This document shows positions 55,642 to 64,000 of a DNA stretch of 64,000 bases, piece by piece. Numbering within the stretch: the stretch's first letter is position 1; every line of letters starts with the position of its first letter. The notes beneath the pieces are model-generated. The model made no database searches, was not told where the DNA came from, and saw only the letters and a program-made list of their open reading frames with translations. The stretch spans positions 1-64,000 of the forward strand of contig NZ_CP111063.1 of assembly GCF_026250525.1 (NCBI RefSeq), read 5' to 3'. The stretch comes from Chondrinema litorale (lineage in GTDB: Bacteria; Bacteroidota; Bacteroidia; Cytophagales; Flammeovirgaceae). Position numbers and translations under genes: made by a program.

Positions 55642-57033
55642 ATGAAAAACAAAAATTACCTTATCCTTCTTTCTTTAATAGTAAGCTTATTTGGAACAGC
55701 CTGTTCTTCTAAAAAAGAAGAGATTAAAGAAGATGAACAACCAAAAATGGAAACAGTAAACTACCTCGAAGAAAGTGAAACAGCCAAAGCTGCCAGAATG
55801 GAATGGTGGCAAGATGCACGCTTTGGTATGTTTATTCATTGGGGATTGTATGCTGTACCTGCGGGAGAATGGAATGGAACCAAAAGCGACAATATTGGAG
55901 AATGGATTATGGATCACCTCCACATTCCGATTGCAGAATATGAAAAGTTTGCTGGAGAGTTTAATCCTGTAAAGTTTAATGCAGAACAGTGGGTTTCAAT
56001 TGCCAAGAATGCAGGCATGAAATACATTGTAATTACATCTAAACATCATGATGGTTTTGCGCTTTGGGATTCTAAAGTAAGCGAGTGGGATGTAATGGAT
56101 GCTTCTCCTTATAAAAAAGACATTTTAAAAGCTTTGGCTGATGCTTGCGAGAAAGAAGGTATAAAACTGTGTTTTTATCATTCTATTATGGATTGGCACC
56201 ATCCAGATGCGCAGTCTATCTTCGAACCAAACTACAATACTGGTAGAGAAGATTCTGTGCTAAGCGAAAACTTTCCAAGATACTTAGAGAACTACATGAA
56301 ACCGCAAATCAAAGAGTTGTTGACAAACTATGGCGATATTGGTGTAATGTGGTTTGATGGGGAGTGGGTACCAGAGTATACTAGCGAAATGGGCAAAGAT
56401 GTATATCAATACATCAGAGAAATAAAGCCTGATGTTATTATTAATAATAGAGTTGATAAAGGTAGACAAGGAATGAATGGGATGGATAAAGAAGGCGATT
56501 TTGCGGGTGATTTTGGAACACCAGAACAGGAAATACCAGAAACAGGTATGCCTGGGTTAGATTGGGAATCTTGTATGACCATGAACGATACTTGGGGTTA
56601 TAAATCTTTTGATGATAACTGGAAATCTGATGAAACACTTATTAGAAATCTGGTAGACATTGCTTCTAAGGGTGGTAACTTTCTATTAAATGTAGGCCCT
56701 ACTGCCGAAGGTGAAATTCCAACACCAAGTGTGGAGAGATTGCAAGCCATGGGAGAATGGATGAAAGTAAATGGAGAATCTATTTATGGTACTACAGCCA
56801 GCCCAGTAGAAGCACCTGACTGGGGCAGAATAACTAAAAAAGGAAATACACTTTACTTACATGTTTTTAACTGGCCTGCAAATGGCAAACTGGATATAAG
56901 CAACATTGGTGGTACTGCTACAAAAGCAACACTTATGGCAGACAGTTCAGAATTGAGTATAAGCGATACTTCAATTGATTTACCTGCTGCTGCGCCAGAT
57001 AAAATTTGCAGTGTTATTAAAGTAGAAATATAG
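55642..57033 (+). CDS. GH29 alpha-L-fucosidase lipoprotein
   Basis: This 463-residue protein has a lipoprotein signal (lipobox GTACS, Cys about 21). The GH29 catalytic TIM barrel shows WWQDARFGMFIHWGLYAVPAG at the start (quoted in part), ITSKHHDGFALWDS, and the nucleophile Asp in IGVMWFDGEW (~residue 238). A small C-terminal beta domain (~375-463) follows. It releases alpha-L-fucose from glycans or glycoconjugates in the periplasm or at the surface. The length and lipid anchor are normal for Bacteroidota members. The nearby SusC/D pair may import the product or substrate. It carries a short 12-bp repeat array upstream. Confidence 0.93.
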   Translation: MKNKNYLILLSLIVSLFGTACSSKKEEIKEDEQPKMETVNYLEESETAKAARMEWWQDARFGMFIHWGLYAVPAGEWNGTKSDNIGEWIMDHLHIPIAEYEKFAGEFNPVKFNAEQWVSIAKNAGMKYIVITSKHHDGFALWDSKVSEWDVMDASPYKKDILKALADACEKEGIKLCFYHSIMDWHHPDAQSIFEPNYNTGREDSVLSENFPRYLENYMKPQIKELLTNYGDIGVMWFDGEWVPEYTSEMGKDVYQYIREIKPDVIINNRVDKGRQGMNGMDKEGDFAGDFGTPEQEIPETGMPGLDWESCMTMNDTWGYKSFDDNWKSDETLIRNLVDIASKGGNFLLNVGPTAEGEIPTPSVERLQAMGEWMKVNGESIYGTTASPVEAPDWGRITKKGNTLYLHVFNWPANGKLDISNIGGTATKATLMADSSELSISDTSIDLPAAAPDKICSVIKVEI

Positions 57034-57071
57034 GCTAATTCGCAGCCTTAATTTCTGGAACTATAATATTT

Positions 57072-59369
57072 ATGGAAAAAAATAAATTAAGAAAGGTTTC
57101 AGCAACCGGACCAATTAAACACACAGGAATCACACTAAAAGAACCAGCCGATTATGCTGCTGGTATTCCCGGAGTTAAGGCTGCATTATCGCATACATTT
57201 AAAGAAATGGGAGTGGTTAAATCACTCTCTACACTTTCTCACATGAACCAAAAAGAAGGGTTTGATTGTCCAGGTTGTGCTTGGCCTGACCCAGACCACC
57301 GATCTAATTTGGGTGAATATTGTGAGAATGGAGCCAAAGCATTAGCCGAAGAAGCGACAAGCAAAAGGGTTGATGCAGATTTTTTTAGCAAACACAGTGT
57401 TGAAGAACTTTCTGAATGGACTGACTTTGAGATTGGTAAAAGTGGTAGAATTACAGAACCATTTTTATTAAAGCCAGACAGTAGCCATTACGAACCCATC
57501 ACTTGGGAAGAAGCTTTTCAATTAACTGCAAAACATCTCAAAGAATTAGATTCCCCAGACGAAGCCATTTTTTACACTTCAGGCAGGTCGAGTAATGAAG
57601 CTGCTTTTTTATATGGTTTGTTTTCCAGGGCATTGGGCACCAACAATATGCCCGACTGTTCTAACATGTGCCATGAGTCAAGCGGAGTAGCTTTGTCAGA
57701 AACTTTAGGAATTGGTAAAGGTTCTGTCACCATCGAAGACTTTGAGAAAGCGGAAGTAGTAATGGTGATTGGACAGAATCCCGGGACAAACCACCCAAGA
57801 ATGCTTTCGGCTTTGCAAAAATGTAAGAAGCAAGGAGGGAAGATAATTGCCGTAAATCCATTGGAAGAAGCTGGTTTAATCAGATTTAAAAATCCACAAC
57901 AGGTAGAAGGCATTGCTGGCGGTGGTACTTCATTGACAGATATTTTTTTACAGGTTAAAGTCAATCAAGATGTACCACTTCTAAAGCTGATTATAAAAAA
58001 ACTGGCTAAACTTGAGAAGGAGCAAGGTGGTGTTTTCGATCAGGAATTTATCAAAGAAAAAACCAGTGGCTATGATGCTTTGCTGGCAGATTTAGAAAAT
58101 TACAATGAAGCTGATCTTTTAAATCAATGTGGAGTTAGTGCTCAACTCATAGATGAAGCCGTTGAATTATTGACTCAAAAGAAGAAGATTATTATTTGCT
58201 GGGCAATGGGTTTAACCCAACATAAAAATGGAGTTGAAAACATCAAAGAATGTGTAAACCTACTTTTGCTAAAAGGAAGCATTGGTAAACCAGGAGCAGG
58301 AACTTGCCCGGTAAGAGGGCATAGCAATGTGCAGGGAGATAGAACAGTGGGAATTATGCACTATGTGTCTCCTAAATTAAACTCAGCCATTGAAAATACA
58401 TTTGGTTTTGCTCCACCAACTAAAGCAGGTGTAGATGTAGTAAGGGCGATTGAAGCCATGCACGAAGGAAAAACCAAAGTGTTCTTGGCACTAGGTGGTA
58501 ACTTCTTATCTGCTGCTTCTGATACATTATATACTGCCGAAGCACTTACGAATTGTGAACTCACAGTTTCTATCAGTACAAAACTCAATCGTACACATTT
58601 GGTAACAGGCAAGACTGCACTCATTTTACCTACCTTAGGTCGATCTGAAAAAGACATGCAAGGTGCTAACCAAAGATACCTCACAGTAGAGAATAGTATG
58701 GGCAAAGTGCATCGGACAAAGGGCGTTTTAAAACCAGCATCAGGAAACCTAAAAAGTGAACCAGAAATAGTTGCAGGCATAGCAAATGCCTATTTTGGTA
58801 CTAATCATCAAGTGGAATGGAAAAGACTCGGAACAGATTACGAATTACTCCGTACTAAAATGGAGCAAGTATTAAATGGTTTTAATAATTATTCGAATCG
58901 ATCTGCTTCTACAGGATTTTATCTTCCTAACAATGCACGAGTGGCAGACTTCTCAAAATTGCCTGATGGCAAAGCACAGTTTTCTGTATGTAAGTTACCT
59001 CAACACAAATTAAGTAATGATGAGTTTTTGTTGATGACGATTCGCTCTCATGATCAATTTAACACTACTATATATGGTCTAAATGATAGATACAGAGGGA
59101 TTCACAATGAGCGCAGAGTGGTTTTTATGAATGAAAGAGATATGCAAAAAGCAGGTCTAGCAAAAATGGATCACATAAACCTGATGAGCTACTACGAAGG
59201 GATTGAAAGAAAAGCGGAAAACTTTTTGGTGATACCTTATAATATTCCTCAGGGAAACTTAGCTGCCTATTTCCCAGAAACCAATATTTTAGTACCTCAT
59301 AACCACTTTGCAGATAAAAGTTATACCCCAATTAGTAAGTCTGTACAAGTAAAAGTTGCAAAGATATAA
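57072..59369 (+). CDS. YdeP/FdhF-type molybdopterin oxidoreductase
   Basis: This is a 765-residue cytoplasmic protein of the FdhA alpha-subunit-like group exemplified by E. coli YdeP. The N-terminal cysteine pattern CPGCAWPDP...YCENGAKA is characteristic, followed by molybdopterin-binding regions (ITWEEAFQLTAKHLKEL, YTSGRSSNEAAFLYGL, the Cys in SNMCHESSG, VMVIGQNPGTNHPRML). A C-terminal dinucleotide-binding domain holds LLMTIRSHDQFNTTIYGLND. There is no Tat signal and no adjacent accessory subunit. The physiological substrate is unknown. The gene follows the fucosidase by 38 bp in the same direction and may be co-transcribed with it, though the functions look unrelated. Confidence 0.9.
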   Translation: MEKNKLRKVSATGPIKHTGITLKEPADYAAGIPGVKAALSHTFKEMGVVKSLSTLSHMNQKEGFDCPGCAWPDPDHRSNLGEYCENGAKALAEEATSKRVDADFFSKHSVEELSEWTDFEIGKSGRITEPFLLKPDSSHYEPITWEEAFQLTAKHLKELDSPDEAIFYTSGRSSNEAAFLYGLFSRALGTNNMPDCSNMCHESSGVALSETLGIGKGSVTIEDFEKAEVVMVIGQNPGTNHPRMLSALQKCKKQGGKIIAVNPLEEAGLIRFKNPQQVEGIAGGGTSLTDIFLQVKVNQDVPLLKLIIKKLAKLEKEQGGVFDQEFIKEKTSGYDALLADLENYNEADLLNQCGVSAQLIDEAVELLTQKKKIIICWAMGLTQHKNGVENIKECVNLLLLKGSIGKPGAGTCPVRGHSNVQGDRTVGIMHYVSPKLNSAIENTFGFAPPTKAGVDVVRAIEAMHEGKTKVFLALGGNFLSAASDTLYTAEALTNCELTVSISTKLNRTHLVTGKTALILPTLGRSEKDMQGANQRYLTVENSMGKVHRTKGVLKPASGNLKSEPEIVAGIANAYFGTNHQVEWKRLGTDYELLRTKMEQVLNGFNNYSNRSASTGFYLPNNARVADFSKLPDGKAQFSVCKLPQHKLSNDEFLLMTIRSHDQFNTTIYGLNDRYRGIHNERRVVFMNERDMQKAGLAKMDHINLMSYYEGIERKAENFLVIPYNIPQGNLAAYFPETNILVPHNHFADKSYTPISKSVQVKVAKI

Positions 59370-59393
59370 GTACCTTTTGTCGTCAAAATGGCA

Positions 59394-59421
59394 AAAAAGC
59401 TGCAATTTTTTGCGGCTTTTT
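59394..59421 (+). terminator. intrinsic terminator after the molybdopterin oxidoreductase gene
   Basis: A 12-bp stem with one wobble pair is formed by AAAAAGCTGCAA (59394-59405) and TTGCGGCTTTTT (59410-59421), with a 4-base T loop, followed by CTTTTT. It lies 25 bp beyond the stop codon. Confidence 0.88.
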
Positions 59422-59525
59422 CTTTTTATTCCAGAAATATTTTTACTTTTAGTTCACACTAATGTGATATTTCACACAGTATCCTAGTAGTCCAGCAGTT
59501 TTACTAACTCATTAAACATATATCT

Positions 59526-61022
59526 ATGAATAAAAGAATACTTACTATACTTTTATTGGTGGCTCTCTTTAATGCATGTAATAGTCACAATACTAATGAT
59601 GGAAAAAAGATTGACGCTATAAATGTAAATGATTCAACAAAAACTGGCGTAAACAATCTTGCATATAAATGGGGAAAAGTAGTGCTTGAAGCTACTGCTA
59701 GAGATACTGAAAAGTTTAAGCCCAGACCAACTATATCTTCAAGAATGCTTGGTATGGTGTTTATATCCATTTTTGATGCTTGGGCACATTACGATGAAAA
59801 AGCAATTCCAGTTTATTCTGCCGACATAGAAAAAAGGCCTGTAACAGAACATACACTGGAAAACAAAGAGATTGCGATTAGCTACGCTGCTTATAGAGCA
59901 TTGAATGAATATTTCTACTCAGACTCAACATTTTTTACAGATTTTATGGTCGATTTGGGTTTAGACCCGAAAGATAATTCACTAGATCCTACTTCACCAG
60001 TAGGTATTGGTAACCTTGCTGCAAAAAATGTAATCGAAAAAAGGAAAAATGATGGGTCTAATCAATATGGTGATGTACCTGGTTCAGATGGAACACCTTA
60101 TTCAGATTACACCAATTATAAACCGGTAAATACACCAGAGAAAAATGTAGACATTAAAAGATGGCAGCCGAAATATTTTGCTGATGGCAAAGGTGGATTT
60201 TTTGCTCCTCCATGTCTTACTCCTTACTGGCAAAATGTTGAAACCTTTGGTTTAGAAAGTTCTGATCAATTTAGGCCGGCAGCTCCTCCAGCTATCGGTT
60301 CAGAACAATTAAAAAAAGAAGTTCAAGAAGTAGTCGATCTACAGGCTAATCTTACAGATGAAGACAAAGCTTTAGTGGAGTTTATGCGTGATGGGCCAAA
60401 GTCTGTGCAGCAAGCAGGTCACTGGTTAATTTTATCTCAGGTAGTTTCTGAGAGAGATCAGCACACTTTGGATGAAGATGTAAAAATGTACTTTTATAAT
60501 CAGACAACAGCGATGGATGCATTTATTGCTTGTTGGGATTCTAAAATGTATTATGATTTTGCAAGACCATATGCTTTAGTACACGACCAATTTGCCAGTA
60601 AGGATATAACTGGTTGGGCAGGTCCAGAAAAAGGGATGGTTACTTTAAAAGGAGAACAATGGAGACCGTATTCACCAGATGTATTTTTATGCCCTCCATT
60701 TCCAGGATACGTTTCTGGGCATAGTAGCATAAGTGGAGCATGTGCAGAAGCACTAAAGTTGTTTACTGGTAGTGATGAGTTCGGTTTTGAAGTTCAATTA
60801 GTAGCAGGTATACTTACAGAGCCAGATCATGTGGGTGACACGGTAACTTTGAAATTTCCTACATTTACTGAAACAGGAGAAATGGCAGGTATTTCAAGAG
60901 TAATGGGAGGCTATCATATTCAGGCAGATAATATTGAAGGTCTGGTGTTGGGAAGAAATGTAGCTCACGAAGTGTGGAAAAAATACAAATACCACATCGG
61001 GGAATCTGAAAAGGAAATCTGA
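59526..61022 (+). CDS. vanadium-dependent haloperoxidase / PAP2-type lipoprotein
   Basis: This 498-residue protein has a lipoprotein signal (lipobox LFNAC, Cys about 18). The acid-phosphatase/haloperoxidase signature is complete: K-x6-RP in SKMYYDFARP (~residues 340-348), SGHS in PGYVSGHSSISG (~396-407) and SR-x5-H-x3-D in SRVMGGYHIQAD (~457-468). These residues bind vanadate or phosphate. Bacteroidota members of this size are annotated as vanadium-dependent haloperoxidases or PAP2-superfamily phosphatases; the sequence alone cannot decide whether halide is oxidised. The protein is exported and surface or periplasmic. It is separated by a terminator from the gene before and by 38 bp from the gene after. 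Confidence 0.88.
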   Translation: MNKRILTILLLVALFNACNSHNTNDGKKIDAINVNDSTKTGVNNLAYKWGKVVLEATARDTEKFKPRPTISSRMLGMVFISIFDAWAHYDEKAIPVYSADIEKRPVTEHTLENKEIAISYAAYRALNEYFYSDSTFFTDFMVDLGLDPKDNSLDPTSPVGIGNLAAKNVIEKRKNDGSNQYGDVPGSDGTPYSDYTNYKPVNTPEKNVDIKRWQPKYFADGKGGFFAPPCLTPYWQNVETFGLESSDQFRPAAPPAIGSEQLKKEVQEVVDLQANLTDEDKALVEFMRDGPKSVQQAGHWLILSQVVSERDQHTLDEDVKMYFYNQTTAMDAFIACWDSKMYYDFARPYALVHDQFASKDITGWAGPEKGMVTLKGEQWRPYSPDVFLCPPFPGYVSGHSSISGACAEALKLFTGSDEFGFEVQLVAGILTEPDHVGDTVTLKFPTFTETGEMAGISRVMGGYHIQADNIEGLVLGRNVAHEVWKKYKYHIGESEKEI

Positions 61023-61060
61023 TACATAAATTATATAGCGCTTTCATTCACATTTAAAAT

Positions 61061-63112
61061 ATGCTTATGAAGCATAATTACTATCTCTTACTTTTTATAT
61101 GCCAACTGGCAATATCACAAATGGTATTTGCTCAGCATGAAAATGAGTTGATTTATGAAAGTAGTCCATATCTATTGCAACATGCCAACAACCCTGTAGA
61201 TTGGTATCCTTGGAGTGAAAAAGCATTAGACAAAGCCCAAAAAGAAGACAAGTTATTGATTATAAGTATCGGTTATGCTGCATGCCATTGGTGCCATGTA
61301 ATGGAAGAGGAGACTTTTGAAGATACTACTGTTGCTAATTTTATGAATGAGTATTTTGTGTCTATCAAAGTAGATCGGGAAGAGCGACCAGATATTGATC
61401 AAATTTATGTAGATGCTAGTAGACTAATTACAGGTAATGCAGGTTGGCCACTCAATGTAATAGCATTGCCAGATGGTAAACCAATTTATGTAGTAAGTTA
61501 TCTACCCAAAGATAAATGGATGAAAACCCTCGATATTTTTTCTAAAGGGTTTTCAACAGAAAGAGCCAAGTTAGAAGAGCAGGCTGCCATGATTACACAA
61601 GGTGTAAAAGAATTAGCTTACATTCAGGAAGACCCTACTGAGAAAAATGTTAACATGGAGATGTTAAATTCCATGTTTGAAAACATGCAGTCTCAATTCG
61701 ATTTTCAAAATGGAGGCTTGAGTGGTTCACCTAAATTTCCAATGCCTGTTACTTTAAGCTATTTGCTAGAGTATTACCATGCAACGAATGATGCTGCTGT
61801 ATTAGAATTTGTGACATACTCATTAGATAACATTGCTTTAGGCGGTTTGTACGATCATCTTGGTGGTGGTTTTGCCAGATATGCTGTAGATGAAGCTTGG
61901 GAAGTTCCACACTTCGAAAAAATGCTTTATGATAATGCACTACTGGTAAAATTGTATACCAATGCTTATAAACTCACAGGAAAAGCGCTCTATAAAAATG
62001 TAGTGAATGAGACCCTAGCTTTTCTGTTAAGTGAGATGAGAGATAGTGAAACCGGTTTGTTTTATAGCTCTCTGAGTGCCGATAGTGAAGGAGATGAGGG
62101 GAAATTTTACACATGGACTTACAAGGAATTGGTAGAAGTACTAGGGGAGCCAACACCAGAATTTTTAGCGTATTTTCAAATAACTAAAGAAGGTAACTGG
62201 GAAAAAGGACAAAATATACTTCGCATTGCAAGTGAGCAGTACATTGATCAAAAAATTCAAAGGTTCAATAAGGAAAAACAACTTTTACTAAAGAGTAGAG
62301 CAAGCAGAGCATATCCAGAAATAGACGACAAGCAACTTACCTCATGGAATGCTTTAATGATCGAAGCCTTGGCAAATGCATACAGAACTTTTGGAAACAC
62401 TGCCTATCTAAAAGCCGCTGAAAGTAACACTGCTTTCTTAATGCAACACTTTGAAAAAGATAAAAAACTAATCAGAAATTATAAGGAAGGTAAAGTAATT
62501 TCTGCATTTCTAGATGATTATTCTTACCTCATCAATGCATCTATAACATTGTATCAGGCAACTTTTAATGAGGTTTATCTCAACTATTCAAAAGAGCTGG
62601 AAAGTTATACAGAAAAGCATTTTAAAGATGATAAATCTGACTTGTATTATTACACGCCAAATGATGGTAAAGAATTGGTTTCCAGACAAATGGAGCTAAG
62701 AGATAATATTTTACCTGCATCAAATGCCATTATGTGTAAAAATTTACAACTTTTAGGTTGGTATTTTGACGAAGAAAAATACCAAGAGCAAGCCGAAAGC
62801 ATGATGAGCCATGTAATGGAAGATATGCTTGAAAACGGAATACATTATGCAAGTTGGGCATCATCTGCTTTGTGGATAGCAGAAGAGCCTTTTGAAGTAG
62901 CAATTGTAGGAGAAAACTACAAAATTCTTACAGAAAAATTAGACAAGGAATTTCATCCGAATATAGTCTTTTTTGGAGGTAAAAATGAGGGTGTTTTACC
63001 ATTTATGCAGTACAAATTGATAGAAGGAGAAACGAATATTTATGTGTGTAGAAAGAAAATTTGTAACAGACCTGTAAAAGAACTGATTCAGGCTAAGAAT
63101 ATGCTCAAGTAG
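61061..63112 (+). CDS. exported DUF255 thioredoxin-fold/six-hairpin protein (YyaL/SPATA20-like)
   Basis: This 683-residue protein matches the DUF255 family over its length: N-terminal thioredoxin-like domain (~28-190) with SPYLLQHANNPVDWYPWSE and the redox-like motif ACHWCHVMEEETFED (~72-86), REERPDID, then an (alpha/alpha)6-type domain (~215-683) with GGLYDHLGGGFARYAVDE and VPHFEKMLYDNALL. Unlike cytoplasmic YyaL-type relatives, it begins with a signal peptide (~7-25, ending MVFAQ), which places it in the periplasm. The biochemical function of the family is not settled. It lies 38 bp after the haloperoxidase-like gene and is probably in the same transcript. The ATG at 61067 is an alternative start. 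Confidence 0.9.
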   Translation: MLMKHNYYLLLFICQLAISQMVFAQHENELIYESSPYLLQHANNPVDWYPWSEKALDKAQKEDKLLIISIGYAACHWCHVMEEETFEDTTVANFMNEYFVSIKVDREERPDIDQIYVDASRLITGNAGWPLNVIALPDGKPIYVVSYLPKDKWMKTLDIFSKGFSTERAKLEEQAAMITQGVKELAYIQEDPTEKNVNMEMLNSMFENMQSQFDFQNGGLSGSPKFPMPVTLSYLLEYYHATNDAAVLEFVTYSLDNIALGGLYDHLGGGFARYAVDEAWEVPHFEKMLYDNALLVKLYTNAYKLTGKALYKNVVNETLAFLLSEMRDSETGLFYSSLSADSEGDEGKFYTWTYKELVEVLGEPTPEFLAYFQITKEGNWEKGQNILRIASEQYIDQKIQRFNKEKQLLLKSRASRAYPEIDDKQLTSWNALMIEALANAYRTFGNTAYLKAAESNTAFLMQHFEKDKKLIRNYKEGKVISAFLDDYSYLINASITLYQATFNEVYLNYSKELESYTEKHFKDDKSDLYYYTPNDGKELVSRQMELRDNILPASNAIMCKNLQLLGWYFDEEKYQEQAESMMSHVMEDMLENGIHYASWASSALWIAEEPFEVAIVGENYKILTEKLDKEFHPNIVFFGGKNEGVLPFMQYKLIEGETNIYVCRKKICNRPVKELIQAKNMLK

Positions 63113-63277
63113 TGAAAATCAAATCTAAAATAAGAAATTACCAATTATGTAAATTGTGTTTTGATCAGGTAATATCTGTTTTTATTCTCAATAATTTTAA
63201 CTAAACTAGTAACAAAATGCATGTTTATGCCGGAAAATGGCAATAACAGGCAAAAAGTCAACCTAAAACTGCAAAAT

Positions 63278-64000
63278 ATGAAGAAGAGTTTTACTATCAT
63301 CATCTTACTTTTAGTGTTTTGGTCTTATGCAGACGCCCAAAAACTTTTCACACTACTAAGCCAGAAGAAAACAGGAATTGACTTTATAAATAAAGTAAAG
63401 GATGACAAAGAAAAAAGCATCCTTATTTATGCAAACTATTATAATGGTGCTGGTGTTGGTGTTGGCGATTTTAATAATGATGGTTTGCAAGATATATATT
63501 TTGCGGGCAACCTTTCAGGTGATGAGTTATTCTTGAACGAAGGGAATTTATCCTTTAAGAATATCACTAAAAAGGCAGGAATTAAAGATAATGGAGGTTG
63601 GTCTTCAGGAGTAATAATTGCTGATGTTAATCAGGATGGTTTTTCGGATATTTATGTTACTAGAGAATTGTATGATGAACCCGCAGAACTGAGAAAGAAT
63701 AAATTATATATAAATAATGGTGACCTAACTTTTACTGAATCTGCTGAAAAGTATGGTTTAGATGATGACGAACGCTCAAGAAATGCTTCTTTTTTCGATT
63801 ATGACAAAGATGGTGATTTAGACATTTTCTTATTAAATCATCCACCAAATCCGGGAAATTATTCCGAGTTAAATGGTGCGGAATTACTGAAAGAAGAATA
63901 TAGTCCAAGGCTTTATAGAAATAATGGGCCAGATCAGAAATTTTCAGATGTAACAGAAGAAGCAGGCTTACTCAGAGCAGGGTTTCCTAATAGCGTGGTT
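63278..64000 (+). CDS. VCBS/FG-GAP repeat protein (ASPIC/UnbV-like), N-terminal part
   Basis: The frame opens at 63278 (MKKSFTII) and remains open to the window edge, giving 241 residues. A signal peptide (~4-20, ending SYADAQ) is followed by FG-GAP/VCBS-type calcium-binding loops: VGDFNNDGLQDIYFAGNL, IADVNQDGFSDIYVTRE and FDYDKDGDLDIFLLNH, spaced by ~55-60 residues. This is the start of a CRTAC1/ASPIC-type beta-propeller protein, which in Bacteroidota are large secreted proteins often encoded near SusC/D or surface-enzyme genes. The C-terminus and any ASPIC domain lie beyond the window. It lies 165 bp downstream of the DUF255 gene. Confidence 0.88.
   Translation, partial: MKKSFTIIILLLVFWSYADAQKLFTLLSQKKTGIDFINKVKDDKEKSILIYANYYNGAGVGVGDFNNDGLQDIYFAGNLSGDELFLNEGNLSFKNITKKAGIKDNGGWSSGVIIADVNQDGFSDIYVTRELYDEPAELRKNKLYINNGDLTFTESAEKYGLDDDERSRNASFFDYDKDGDLDIFLLNHPPNPGNYSELNGAELLKEEYSPRLYRNNGPDQKFSDVTEEAGLLRAGFPNSVV

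Noticed and set aside
57572..57964. 130-codon minus-strand frame inside the molybdopterin oxidoreductase gene
   Set aside because: It is a shadow of the well-supported plus-strand gene.

Overview
The window is low-GC DNA from a member of the Bacteroidota, most likely a marine-type member of the Cytophagales. The evidence is three TonB-dependent outer-membrane receptors (two of them SusC/SusD pairs), two ECF sigma/FecR anti-sigma cassettes, many exported proteins with Bacteroidota-style lipoboxes, large PAS-rich sensor proteins, LytTR and PadR regulators, and the near absence of Shine-Dalgarno sequences. No rRNA, tRNA, CRISPR array or transposase was recognised.

Layout. 1-0.55 kb: the tail of an unrecognised gene and a possible small membrane protein. 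0.8-12.9 kb (minus strand): a signalling block with a LytS-like multi-PAS sensor kinase, its LytTR response regulator, a 1989-residue GAF plus eleven-PAS protein with no kinase domain, a small STAS-like protein and a separate histidine kinase. 13.2-16.2 kb: an ABC-type permease with a PadR regulator. 16.6-21.4 kb: a TPR protein, a DUF2306-like membrane protein, an inositol-monophosphatase-like enzyme and a single-domain response regulator. 21.6-28.4 kb (minus): ECF sigma, FecR, SusC (with STN domain) and SusD, with a folded RNA leader between fecR and susC. 28.5-29.9 kb: a membrane protein and a small secreted protein.

30.0-35.3 kb is a complete plasmid-type maintenance module: a Rep_3 initiator, an inverted-repeat operator, 14 directly repeated 20-bp iterons spaced in near-whole helical turns, an AT-rich stretch, an array of 12-bp units directly in front of parA, parA itself, a small parB-like gene and a Bro-N protein. 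The genes on both sides are of chromosomal character, so the window probably belongs to a megaplasmid or chromid. A second short array of the same 12-bp unit lies 22 kb away at 55.45 kb.

35.4-48.3 kb: a PLC/GDPD-like phosphodiesterase, MsrB, an amidase, an unusual membrane protein with three related small modules, a second sigma/FecR/TonB-receptor/lipoprotein cassette, an M28 peptidase, and a broken S10-type carboxypeptidase (5' truncated and with a 1-base frameshift). 48.3-64 kb: a GAF histidine kinase, a second SusC/SusD pair, an SDR oxidoreductase, a GH29 alpha-L-fucosidase, a YdeP-like molybdopterin oxidoreductase, a vanadium-haloperoxidase/PAP2 lipoprotein, an exported DUF255 thioredoxin-fold protein and the start of a VCBS/FG-GAP protein that runs off the end. 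The general theme is uptake and breakdown of extracellular glycans and peptides under trans-envelope and two-component control.
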